A stretch of DNA of 64,000 nucleotides, taken from contig JAETPU010000009.1 of assembly GCA_021771035.1 (NCBI GenBank), positions 1-64,000 on the forward strand, given 5' to 3'. Both the position numbers and the translations under genes were made by a program. This DNA is from Marvinbryantia formatexigens. Lineage in GTDB: Bacteria; Bacillota; Clostridia; Oscillospirales; Ruminococcaceae. Numbering within the stretch: the stretch's first letter is position 1; each line of letters begins with the position of its first letter. The notes under the pieces were generated by a model, which was given only the letters and a program-made list of their open reading frames with translations, was not told where the DNA came from and made no database searches. Of this stretch, positions 17,022 to 26,100 are shown in pieces.

Positions 17022-17588
17022 ATGATCACAATGCAAAAGGCAAAGGAGATTTTAGCCCAGCACATCACCCAGGAGCACTTATTGAGCCACAGCCTGGCTG
17101 TCAGCGGCGCTATGGCCGCCATGGCGGAGCACTTCGGGGAAAGCCCGGAGTACTGGGGCGCCATCGGCTATCTGCACGACATCGACTTTGAACAATATCC
17201 CCAGGAGCACTGCCAGCACGTCCGGGAGCTTTTGGAGCCCTATGGCGCCACAGACGAAGAAATCCGCGCCATCGAAAGCCACGGTTACGGCCTTGTGTGC
17301 CAGGTCCAGCCAGAATCCAACCTGGAAAAGAGCCTGTTTACCGTAGATGAACTCACCGGAATTATCATGGCGACGTCCCTGATGCGCCCCACCGGCATCA
17401 CGGATTTGACCCCCAAGAGCGTCAACAAGAAATTTAAAGACAAGGCCTTTGCAGCCAAATGTGACCGGCAGGTGATCCGCCAGGGCTGTGAAATGCTGGG
17501 AATGGAGCTCAGCGAGGTCATCGCCCTGTGTATCAAGGGAATGCAGGCCTATACGCAGGAATTGCACCTGGGAGCCAAAGAGGGGTAA
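17022..17588 (+). CDS. HD-domain protein, putative phosphohydrolase
   Basis: This 188-residue protein has an HD-type metal-binding core: HSLAVSGAMAAMAEHFG provides the first His, YLHDIDFEQYPQEH the HD pair, and IESHGYGL a further His. The arrangement resembles small HDIG proteins acting on nucleotides or phosphate esters. The C-terminal part contains DELTGIIMATSLMRP, as in stand-alone HD hydrolases. The substrate is unknown. ATG 17022 is chosen because AAAGGAAG lies 7 nt upstream; the longer frame runs through the repeat leader. Confidence 0.85.
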   Translation: MITMQKAKEILAQHITQEHLLSHSLAVSGAMAAMAEHFGESPEYWGAIGYLHDIDFEQYPQEHCQHVRELLEPYGATDEEIRAIESHGYGLVCQVQPESNLEKSLFTVDELTGIIMATSLMRPTGITDLTPKSVNKKFKDKAFAAKCDRQVIRQGCEMLGMELSEVIALCIKGMQAYTQELHLGAKEG

Positions 17589-18334
17589 ACGAAGGGTTGA
17601 AGAAACGCCATAACCGTGACAGTGCAGCTTCAGTCAGGCCTATGGGGCGCGGCGGGCATCAAACTCCCGAATGCAGCTGCACTTGTCTCACAGGCTTCGA
17701 CGCCTTGGGCGGCTGCCCCTCCAGGGACAAGCTTTGTCCCCCCGAAAGGCCGATGACGACACCCTCTTCGCCGCTCTGTAACTATTGGGATGGGATACGA
17801 AAGCCGGGGCCTCCCGCGCCTTTTTAAAGTGCCAATGGTCTGTTCCATGAGTTTTTATCTTGCCTATCCGGTGACAAAAGAAAAACAAGCCGCAGGTACC
17901 CTGCGGCTTGTTTTTTTATCGGAATCGTTCCCGTGACGGCGGGGCGGCAGGAAGCCGCACTTTCTGTGCAACACAATTTTGTTGCAACAAATTTCACAGC
18001 AAAAGCCTTGATCTGCGGATAAAATCCCCGTCTCATGGGGCTCATCGCACTGTATGTCCCGACTGCGCGATAAGGTATGGCATCCTCCGGCCGGACCACA
18101 GGATAAGCCCCAGCGATCCATGGGGGTTCAGCTGCCAAATAAAGTTTTTATGAAAGGCGGTTTCCTCAACCCCATGCCGGTTCCGGATAAATTTTCCTGT
18201 CTCACAGGCGGCGGGTCGGAACCGCCGTCGCCGTCTTACGCGGCCAACCATGGGGTTTTTCTTCATCACTACGCGGCTCTGTAAAAACCGGGCGGCATTC
18301 TAAAGTGGATTTACCGGCCATATGCAGCGCCGCG
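17589..18334 (+). other. Gene-poor 746-bp intergenic region
   Basis: No credible gene was found on either strand. It holds the terminator at 17886-17917, a TGCAACA/TGTTGCA inverted repeat near 17967-17986, and GC-rich sequence without codon-like bias. It lies between the convergent HD gene and the oxidoreductase operon. Confidence 0.6.
17886..17917 (+). terminator. Bidirectional terminator
   Basis: An 11-bp stem (17886-17896 with 17900-17910) is followed by seven T on the plus strand; on the minus strand it is followed by TTTTTCTTTT. It could end both the HD gene transcript and the oxidoreductase operon. Confidence 0.85.
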
Positions 18335-19441
18335 CTAGTCCAAAATGCCGTCCAGGGGGTTGTGGTGCATGGGCTCGCCCCGGGTGTAGGAGGATTCCAG
18401 GGAGACCATGCGCTTTTCCCTGCTGCTGCGGTAGATGGACTCCATAATCTCCAGCACGTGGAAGGTCTGCTGGTAATTGGCCCGGAAATCCCTGCCGGTG
18501 CGCAGTGCACGGGCCATATCGGCAAGCCCCAGCGCCCGGCTGTTTTCACTGTAATCGAATGTGAGCGGGACCTCGCGCCTGGTGCCGTCCTCCGGGCGGT
18601 ACAGCTGGATGGGACCGCCGAAGGTATTGGGATCCGGTACAATCAAGGTGCCGCGGGAGCCGTAGATCTCCAGGCGCGCCTGGGTCCAGTAATGGACATC
18701 GAAGGTGGTGAACAGCGTTCCCACCGCGCCGGAATCAAACTGGAGCATACTGGTGACATAGGTGGGGACACGTACCTGGATCTCCTCGCCCCGGTGGGGT
18801 TCGCTGGAGATCATCCTTCGATCAAAGGACGCCTTTGCCATTCCGGATACCGCCTGCACGCCGCCCAGAAGGTTCACCAGGGCGGTCAGGTAATACGGTC
18901 CCATATCGAACAGCGGCCCGCCGCCGTGCTGATAGTAAAAATCCGGATCCGGGTGCCAGCTCTCATGGCCCCGGCAGATCATAAAGGCCGCCGCGCCCAC
19001 GGGATCCCCGATGTATCCGTCGTCGATGAGCTTGCGGCAGGACTGGATGCCCGCGCCCATAAAGGTGTCCGGCGCCCCGCCCAGGAGAAGGCCCTTCTGC
19101 TGCGCCAGGCGCACCAGTTCCTTGCCCTCCTCCAGGGTGGCGGCCAGGGGTTTTTCACTGTAGACGTGCTTTCCCGCCAGCAGCGCCGCCTTGGAGACCT
19201 CAAAATGCTCATAGGGGCGGGTGAGGTTCAGGACAATCTCCACGCTGTCGTCCGCGAACATCTCATACATGGTGGGATACTGCTTGGGAATACCGTAATT
19301 TTTTACCGCGGACTTTGCCCGCTCGTCAATCAAATCGCACACGCCCACAATTTCCATCTGGGTGAAGCGCTTGGTGATGTTCTCCAGGTAAATTCCGCTG
19401 ATGGCACCGATTCCCACGATGCCGATGCGTACCTTTTCCAT
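18335..19441 (-). CDS. Gfo/Idh/MocA-family oxidoreductase (third gene of operon)
   Basis: This 368-residue NAD(P)-dependent dehydrogenase has an N-terminal Rossmann fold with GIVGIGAISGIYLENI and the family motif YSEKPLA (Lys of the EKP triad). The C-terminal alpha/beta domain includes GPYYLTALVNLLGG. Family members oxidise sugars, inositols or their derivatives. The substrate is unknown; the ThuA neighbour and a second family member suggest a keto-sugar pathway. The ATG has GAGAGGAGG upstream. The gene ends the operon started at 21359. Confidence 0.9.
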   Translation of the reverse strand: MEKVRIGIVGIGAISGIYLENITKRFTQMEIVGVCDLIDERAKSAVKNYGIPKQYPTMYEMFADDSVEIVLNLTRPYEHFEVSKAALLAGKHVYSEKPLAATLEEGKELVRLAQQKGLLLGGAPDTFMGAGIQSCRKLIDDGYIGDPVGAAAFMICRGHESWHPDPDFYYQHGGGPLFDMGPYYLTALVNLLGGVQAVSGMAKASFDRRMISSEPHRGEEIQVRVPTYVTSMLQFDSGAVGTLFTTFDVHYWTQARLEIYGSRGTLIVPDPNTFGGPIQLYRPEDGTRREVPLTFDYSENSRALGLADMARALRTGRDFRANYQQTFHVLEIMESIYRSSREKRMVSLESSYTRGEPMHHNPLDGILD

Positions 19442-19456
19442 AGCCGGGGCCTCCTC

Positions 19457-20182
19457 TCAATACATCTTGGCCGTATTCTCGAACCGCTCGGTGGTGAGCC
19501 CATTCTGGCGGGCAAACTGCCGGCCCTGGGCCGCCCACAGCATACCGCGGCGCATCAGTTCCTGGGCATTGGGGGACTTCTCAAACACATCGTCATGGTG
19601 CCCCAGTGAGGTGTAGAACACCCTGCCGTTGCCCCAGAACTTGGTCCAGGCCACCGGCATATCCACCGGCTTATTGGAGATGTGGTAATAGTCCACAATG
19701 GGGAACCGGGTGGTGGCCAGCACCTCGATTGCCGGATCCACATGGAGGTAATAGTGCTCGCTGCAAACCGGGAAATCCTGAAGGCCCTCGGTAATGGGGC
19801 TGGAGCCATGGCAGATATTCACCATATACTCCACGCCGTCTCCGCCGGGATGACTCACCCACTGTCCGCCGGTGATAAACTGCCACTCGGTATCCTGCCG
19901 GAAGGCATCGCACATACCGCCGTGGCAGCCTGCCAATCCAACGCCCGCGCCCACGGCCTTGGCGACGTTTTTGGTATATTCGCCGGGAATCTCGCCCATG
20001 GTCCAGCAGGCCACCAGCAGATCCAATTCCATCAGTTCCTCCAGATTTGCCAGGCTCTCCAGCGTGTCGGAAATTTCCACCTGGAACCCGGCCTCCCTGA
20101 GCAGCCCCGCAAAACGCTTGGAGGTCAGCTGCGGTTCATGGCCGTCCCATCCGCCCTGGAGAATCAGTGCACGTTTTTCCAT
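19457..20182 (-). CDS. ThuA-domain protein
   Basis: The 241-residue protein starts at ATG 20182 (AGGGAG upstream) and belongs to the ThuA family, which has a class I glutamine amidotransferase-like fold. Visible features are LILQGGWDGHEPQLTSKRF at the N-terminus, GLAGCHGGMCDAF in the elbow-like region and FYTSLGHHDDVFE near the end. ThuA proteins take part in trehalose or other disaccharide use via 3-keto sugars, usually beside Gfo/Idh/MocA enzymes, exactly as here. The biochemical role is still uncertain. Confidence 0.9.
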   Translation of the reverse strand: MEKRALILQGGWDGHEPQLTSKRFAGLLREAGFQVEISDTLESLANLEELMELDLLVACWTMGEIPGEYTKNVAKAVGAGVGLAGCHGGMCDAFRQDTEWQFITGGQWVSHPGGDGVEYMVNICHGSSPITEGLQDFPVCSEHYYLHVDPAIEVLATTRFPIVDYYHISNKPVDMPVAWTKFWGNGRVFYTSLGHHDDVFEKSPNAQELMRRGMLWAAQGRQFARQNGLTTERFENTAKMY

Positions 20183-20294
20183 TGTTCTAAACTCCCTTCT
20201 GATTGTTCCGTTGTACGGTAATATCCTGTTCCCTTGTATAGAAGCCCGTTTCGCCGGGCGTTTGCCCAGGCAGTTTGTCACCAAGTGTTTCGCA

Positions 20295-21359
20295 TCAGAT
20301 ATGGCAGGCCAACCCAACGCCTTTTTCATGGGATAAAAAGGCCAAATCGATGACCTTCATCACCCGCAGGCACTGTTCGGGCCGCACGATCAGTTCCTCC
20401 TTCCCCTCTATAACCGCCGCCACATTGCAGTAGTAGTCCGCGCTGTCGCTTTCTATTTTGGGGAGCTGAAGCCGGCGGGTAGTATGGGCAGGGCGGGGCG
20501 CCATGGTCCTGGTGGGGCCTGCGCTGGTGTAGACGATATCATCCTCCCAGCTCATCTCCCCGTCCTGGGCCAGCTGGACAATCTCTCCCCTGCAGTCCCA
20601 GTCCTCGACGGCAATGGTGCCGCCGGCACAGGAGATATGCCATCTGGGCAGGTTGATAAAGCAGTTGGTGGATACCTCCACCAGCGCGGAAATCCCGCTT
20701 TCAAATTCCAGGAGGATTTTGCAGTTATCGTCCACTTCATCGGAAAAAACCGTCACCAGATGCGCGGTGACCGAAGTGACGGGCTCCAAAATCAAATCCA
20801 TGAGCTGATCCAGCAGGTGCACGCCCCAGTCGTACAGCATTCCGCCGCCGTTGGGCTTGTGTCCCCGCCAGCCGAACATGGCCCTGCGGGAGCCCTGAAC
20901 CCGGCTTTCGATGAAGTAGGGAGCGCCCACCGTTCCCTGTGAGAGGATGGAGCGCACTGTGGCGTAGTCCCTGTCCCAGCGGCGGTTCTGGTGCACGGTA
21001 AAAACTTTCCCGGTTTCCTTTTGAACCTCCAGGATTTCCTCGAGTTCCCGGGCGTTCATGGTAACCGGCTTCTCGCAGATGACGTGCTTGCCCGCCCGCA
21101 GGCAGCGGATGGCATAATCCTTATGGAAGTTGTTGGGCACCGCGATGATCACCAGCTGAACCTCCCGGTCCTCCAGGAGTTCCTCGGAGGACTGATAGGC
21201 ATAGAGCCCCTCCTCCTGCGCCTTTTGGGCCGCCTGGGGCCGGATATCATAAACTCCCTTTACCGTCAGTTCGGGAACCCGGTCCCGGATGGTGGACAAA
21301 TGCCAGCCACCCATGCCGCCGAAGCCGATGATTGCCGTTATATGCGCTGGATTTTTCAT
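20295..21359 (-). CDS. Gfo/Idh/MocA-family oxidoreductase (first gene of operon)
   Basis: The 354-residue protein starts at ATG 21359 (GAAAGGAAGGG upstream). It has a Rossmann motif TAIIGFGGMGGWHLSTI and the catalytic-region motif VICEKPVTM. HLLDQLMDLILE in the C-terminal domain is typical of sugar dehydrogenases of this family. It is about 20-25% similar in pattern to the enzyme at 18335, so they are probably not recent duplicates. A 112-bp gap to ThuA has no clear promoter. Confidence 0.9.
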   Translation of the reverse strand: MKNPAHITAIIGFGGMGGWHLSTIRDRVPELTVKGVYDIRPQAAQKAQEEGLYAYQSSEELLEDREVQLVIIAVPNNFHKDYAIRCLRAGKHVICEKPVTMNARELEEILEVQKETGKVFTVHQNRRWDRDYATVRSILSQGTVGAPYFIESRVQGSRRAMFGWRGHKPNGGGMLYDWGVHLLDQLMDLILEPVTSVTAHLVTVFSDEVDDNCKILLEFESGISALVEVSTNCFINLPRWHISCAGGTIAVEDWDCRGEIVQLAQDGEMSWEDDIVYTSAGPTRTMAPRPAHTTRRLQLPKIESDSADYYCNVAAVIEGKEELIVRPEQCLRVMKVIDLAFLSHEKGVGLACHI

Positions 21360-21527
21360 AGCTACCCTTCCTTTCAGCCTGAAGCTCTCTTTGGGGTTAT
21401 GCTTCGTATCTGGATTTGCGATGTTTGCGTACCGCCGGTGTAACGCTCCGCTCTCAGGCGAATGGCACACAGCCGGGCTGGGTATTCCCCCCTGTGCCCC
21501 TCCCGGAGTATCCGAAGCTCCTGTCAC

Positions 21528-21556
21528 TTGCATTATAGCAAAGCCCATGGTAAAAT
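21528..21556 (+). promoter_or_regulatory. Overlapping divergent promoters between the oxidoreductase operon and araC
   Basis: Plus strand: TTGCAT (21528-21533), 17 nt, TAAAAT (21551-21556), leading to the AraC gene. Minus strand: TATAAT at 21532-21537 (weak -35 CTGTAT at 21555-21560), leading to the oxidoreductase operon. The two overlap almost completely, so polymerase binding should be mutually exclusive. The rest of 21360-21700 has no gene. Confidence 0.65.
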
Positions 21557-21700
21557 ACAGGACAAATCCACGCAAGTTTCAGACATTTTTTGCACTCCGC
21601 CCCATTTACAGGCCCCTATCGTCTTTGGGCTGCCGAGGCGCAGAGCCCGCGCCGAAAAATGCTGCCGCACAGGCAGTTTTAAAAAAGGAGGGAGCTGCTG

Positions 21701-22498
21701 ATGCACCCCTGGTATGAAAACCTGGAGGACGAGCTTCGCATCTCACAGTCCAGCCATTTTGTATTCCCGGCCCACCTGCACGACGCCATGGAGATGCTCT
21801 ATGTGGAAACGGGGCGCGCCGGCATTCTGCTGGGGGATTCTACCGTCACGCTGCACCAGGGGGACGCCGTATTTTTCTTTCCCAATGTCATCCACGGCTA
21901 TGTGCCCCCCGATGCCGGATGGGACGGCGAGCCCAGCCGCACCGTGCTGCTGATAGCCAAGCCAAAATTGGCCGGGAGCTATGCCCGTCCTCTGCAGTCC
22001 CGCACTCCCCGCTGCCCTATTTTGCGCGCATCCCGGCTGCCTGAGGATTTTTCCCGGGTGATTGGTCAAATTTTGCGGTATCATCAGCTTGGGGAACACC
22101 AGGTGAGCCGTGCCTACCTGCAGGTGCTCCTGGCCCTGGTTTGGGAGGCCCTGGACACCTCCCCCAACTCCGACAGCGCCTTTCAGGGGCTTTTATACCA
22201 GGCCCTGGAATACGTCACGGCGCATTTTCGGGAGCCGCTGAATTTGGAAAGTGCCGCAAGGGCGCTGGGGCTCAGCCGGTACCAGCTCTCCCGGCTGTTT
22301 ACAGGCCGCCTGGGAATGGGCTTTGTAGAATATGTCAACGCCCTGCGCATTCAGCAGGCGCAGCAGCTGCTTCTGAATACGGATCTCCCTGTCACCCAAG
22401 TGGCCTACAGCTGCGGCTTTGAGACTCCCCGCACCTTTAACCGGGTTTTTTTGCGGCAATGCGGCACAACCCCCAGCGCTTACCGCACCGGCGGCTGA
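21701..22498 (+). CDS. AraC-family transcriptional regulator
   Basis: This 265-residue regulator has an N-terminal cupin ligand-binding domain (about 10-100; FVFPAHLHDAMEMLYVETGR and LHQGDAVFFFPNVIHGY). Residues about 165-262 hold a C-terminal double HTH (LESAARALGLSRYQLSRLF and VAYSCGFETPRTFNRVF). The cupin half suggests sensing of a sugar or related ligand. The divergent position and shared promoter region make the oxidoreductase/ThuA operon its probable target. AAAAAAGGAGGGAGC precedes the ATG. Confidence 0.92.
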   Translation: MHPWYENLEDELRISQSSHFVFPAHLHDAMEMLYVETGRAGILLGDSTVTLHQGDAVFFFPNVIHGYVPPDAGWDGEPSRTVLLIAKPKLAGSYARPLQSRTPRCPILRASRLPEDFSRVIGQILRYHQLGEHQVSRAYLQVLLALVWEALDTSPNSDSAFQGLLYQALEYVTAHFREPLNLESAARALGLSRYQLSRLFTGRLGMGFVEYVNALRIQQAQQLLLNTDLPVTQVAYSCGFETPRTFNRVFLRQCGTTPSAYRTGG

Positions 22499-22522
22499 AG
22501 CAGTCGGGCAGACGTATCCGGG

Positions 22523-22562
22523 CCAGCCCTTCCCAGTCCAGTTTGGGAAGGGCTGGTTTTTT
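22523..22562 (+). terminator. Terminator after araC
   Basis: A 13-bp stem (22523-22535 with 22544-22556) is followed by six T. Confidence 0.92.
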
Positions 22563-22659
22563 GTCGCCGATTAGGCAAGATAAAAAGCCCCAGTTTGAGG
22601 GTCCACAAACAACACTTTAGTAAAAGAAATAGGTTCCAGCTGGCGCTGGAGCCTAAAGC

Positions 22660-22824
22660 AAAGCAATACATTTTGGAATGAGAAGAAGGATATAATCCCT
22701 TGCAAAGGGCTTGCAGAGCAAAAAGTGTGGTTGAGGAATCGTTCGGCGCCCTCTTTAGAGGGCTACCACAGGAGATAGGCCCTATAAGGGCCCCAGTAAA
22801 CCAAACGCTGAGCGGTTGGTTTAT
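22660..22824 (+). repeat. Dispersed structured element, copy 1 (candidate IS200/IS605 right end or guide-RNA relic)
   Basis: Positions 22660-22803 align without gaps to 47330-47473, with about 120 of 144 bases identical by eye count. Conserved hairpins include GCCCTCTTTAGAGGGC and GGCCCTATAAGGGCC. It ends in an AAACCA..CGCTGAGCG..TGGTTT hairpin (to 22824) of the type found at IS200/IS605 right ends. No transposase or TnpB frame is present. The whole 22499-23105 gap otherwise holds only the araC terminator and the NRPS promoter. Confidence 0.7.
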
Positions 22825-23006
22825 CATTCGGCGGGCGTTCCCCCGGGCGGCGCCGCCCGGGGGATAAAAACAGCGCAATTTCGGAAAATCATGGAAGAAA
22901 TCTGTCCTTTTTCTTCCTGTTGGGCCAATTCTTTTCCGGTTTGAACGTAAATCCCGCATTCTTTCCCCTTTTTTATGAAAACCGGCAGGAAACACCGGCA
23001 AATACG

Positions 23007-23035
23007 TTGCTTTTACAGCAAAAAAAGGGTATAAA
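23007..23035 (+). promoter_or_regulatory. Promoter of the NRPS operon
   Basis: TTGCTT (23007-23012), 17 nt, TATAAA (23030-23035), in an AT-rich pocket within GC-rich sequence. The leader is about 64 nt and the NRPS ribosome-binding site (AAGGAC, about 12 nt from the ATG) is weak, so basal expression may be low. Confidence 0.6.
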
Positions 23036-23105
23036 TATAGGTGTATTGCTTATTTTTAGATTGTAAGGATTCATACAGAAACGTAATCCAAGGACGGTAG
23101 CTCAA

Positions 23106-26100
23106 ATGTCAGAATTCCAACATAAGACTGTGTTCCCACTCTCCTTGAGCCAGCGCAATATCTGGGATCTGGAGCGCACATTTGAAGGGACATCCATCAA
23201 TAACATCAGCACCACCTTGCGCATTGACGGCCAGGTGAATTTCCCCCTGCTGCAAAAAACCCTCAACCTGGTGATTGCCTCGGACGTATCCCTGCGCACC
23301 CGCATTGTCATGCGGGAGGGTACCCCGTTCCAATACAGCGCGCCCTATGCCCAGGAGAGCTTTCCTGTGTATGATTTTTCCGGCGCCGGGGAAAGCGGGC
23401 TCTCTGTCTGGGAAAACACCACCACCCGGCAGGTTATGCCTCTTTTGGATTCCCCCCTGTACCGGTTTGTGCTGTTCCGCACCGGGGAATACTCCGGAGG
23501 CGTTCTGGTGAAAATCCACCACATCATTTCGGACGGCTGGTCCCAGGCGCTCATCTGCAACCGGATTGCCAAAACCTATTTTGAACTTCTTCAGGGGGAA
23601 ACCCCTGAGCTGGACGACGCCCCCAGCTATGAGCTCCATGTCCAGGATGAGCAGGATTACCTGAAGTCCTCCCACTATGAAAAGGACAAGCGCTACTGGG
23701 CCCAGCAGCTTTCCAGCTTCAGCGAGCCGGCGGGGATCAAGGATCTCAAGGGCGCCGCTATCAGCCCTGTGGGACGCCGGGTGAGCTTTTCGCTGCCCCA
23801 GCATCTCAACCACGCCGTCTATTCCTTCTGTATCCAGAACCGGGTGGCGCCGTTCGCTGTGTTTTATATGGCCCTGGCTGCCTATTTTAAACGCATCGGA
23901 GGCGCCAGGCGCTTCACCATCGGCGTACCTATCTTTAACCGCACCAGCTATCTGTTTAAGCAGTGTACCGGTATGTTTGTGAGTACCCTGCCCTTTATCA
24001 ATGAAATTGACGACAGCTGGAATTTTTCCCAATTCAATGAACAGCTGGCGGAATCCTGGTATGAGCTTCTGCGCCACCAGCGCTTTCCCTTTGGGGATAT
24101 CTGCGCCCTGGCGGACAGCCCCGACGGGCGCCTGTTTCAGATTGCCCTTTCTTACCAGGACAGCCGTATCTATGCCAGCCACGACACCTCCGTCATCTTT
24201 TCCGGGCGCTGGCATTACAGCGGGTACCAGGCGGAGCAGCTGTGCATCCATTTGAGCAATCTGGAATCGCCGCGGCAGTATGCGGTGGACTATGATTACC
24301 TGACGCAGTTTTTCTCCCAGGATGAAATTACCTCCCTGCACGAGAGTTTAATGAACCTGCTGACGCAGGCGCTCTCCAGCCCGCAGACGCCCCTGTGCCG
24401 GCTGTCGATGCTCAGCGCCGACGAGCGGGAGCAGGTGCTCTATACCTTCAACCGCACCTCCCGGTATTTAGGGGACACGGACGCCTACTCGGTGTTTGCC
24501 CGGGTGGTTTCCCAGAACCCCAACCGGGCGGCCCTGATTCACCGGGGCGAGCGCCTGAGTTACCGGGCCCTCGAGGAGCGGGGAGCCGGTGTGGCGGATG
24601 CCCTAAAGCGGGTTTCAAAGCCTGACGGCGGCCTTGCCGCCATCCTGCTGCCCCGGGATTTTTCCCTGTTTGCCGCCATGGTGGGAGTGTTAAGGGCCGG
24701 ATGGGCCTATCTGCTCCTGTCCCAGGAAACGCCGGTGATGCGGGCGCTGCAGATTATCGGCCAGAGCGGCGCGGACGTCTTAATCAGCACCCCAGAGCTT
24801 TCCCAGGACCTTTCGGCCCAGGGGCTGGCTGTGGAGGTTTTGGATATCACACAGCTTTCCCAAGAGCCCCAAGCCCCCTGCGCCGGCAGGGCAAAGCCCG
24901 AGGACTTGGCCTATGTGGTGTATACCTCCGGCAGCACCGGCGCGCCCAAGGGTGTGGAAATCACCCAGCAAAGCTTAGTAAACCTGGCCCAGGCCATGGG
25001 GAGCGTGTACGCCAAAGGCGCGGTGCTCTCCATGTGCAGCGTAGGGTTCGACGCTTTTGTTTTGGAAAGCAGCGCCGCCCTGCTTAACGGGCGCACCATT
25101 GTCCTGCCCACCGGGGAGGATTTGGAAAATCCCCGGCGCCTGGCGCACCTGGTGCTCAGCTATGGGGTGGGCTTTCTGGCCACCACGCCTTCCAGGCTGG
25201 CCGCCCTGCTCCAGGATAGGGAATTTCGCACCTCCATGCGGATTATGGACAGCATCGTCTGCGGAGGCGAGGCGTTTCCCCGGGAACTTCTGCAGACGCT
25301 GAGCAGCTGCACCGGCGCGCGGGTATACAACCAATACGGCCCCTCGGAGGCCACCGTGGCCGTCAGCCACAAGCTGCTCAACGGCTCCGCCGCCATCACC
25401 GCGGGCACACCCCTGCAGAACTGCCGGCTTTATATCCTGGACGAGTGGAGGAATCCTCTTCCCGTCGGGGTCTATGGGGAACTGTATATCGGCGGGATCT
25501 GCGTGGGAAAGGGATACCGCAACGCCCCTGAGCTCACCGAGGAGCGCTTTCTGCCCAGTCCCTTTGAGTCCTGTGAGCGCCTGTACCGCACCGGGGATAC
25601 CGCCTGTTGGACTCCTCAGGGAGAAATTCAGCTGGCGGGGCGGCGCGACCGGCAAATCAAGCTGCGCGGGCTGCGTGTGGAGCCCCAGGAGATCTCCTCC
25701 TGCATTGCCTCGCATCCCCTGGTTCACGATGCCGCCGCACGGGTGCTGGAAGTCTCCGGCCAGGCGGCTATCGCCGTATATTATACTGCCGATTCTGAAA
25801 TTTCCGAGGTAGAGCTGCTCACCTATGCGGCAAACTACCTCCCCAGATATATGCTCCCCGCCTTCCTGCAGCGGGTGCAGGCGATCCCCTTAACCGCCAA
25901 CGGCAAGGTGGACGAAGCCCGCCTGCCCCTGCCGCGCCAAACCGCCCATGGCGGCTCCCAGGCCAGCACCGGCCTGGTGCGGGAAATCCAGGAGGTTTTT
26001 TCCCAGGTTCTGGAGCAGCAGCTGGGGCCGGACAGCGACTATTTCCTCAGCGGGGGAACCTCCCTGTCCGCCATGCAGACCCTCTCCGAACTGGAGGAGA

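Noticed and set aside
16760..17164. 134-codon minus-strand frame with internal peptide repeats
   Set aside because: The repeated peptide simply reflects the duplicated 62-bp hairpin unit read antisense; it also overlaps the HD gene.
23109..24341. 410-codon minus-strand open frame inside the NRPS
   Set aside because: Antisense shadow of the starter C domain, with no start signal.
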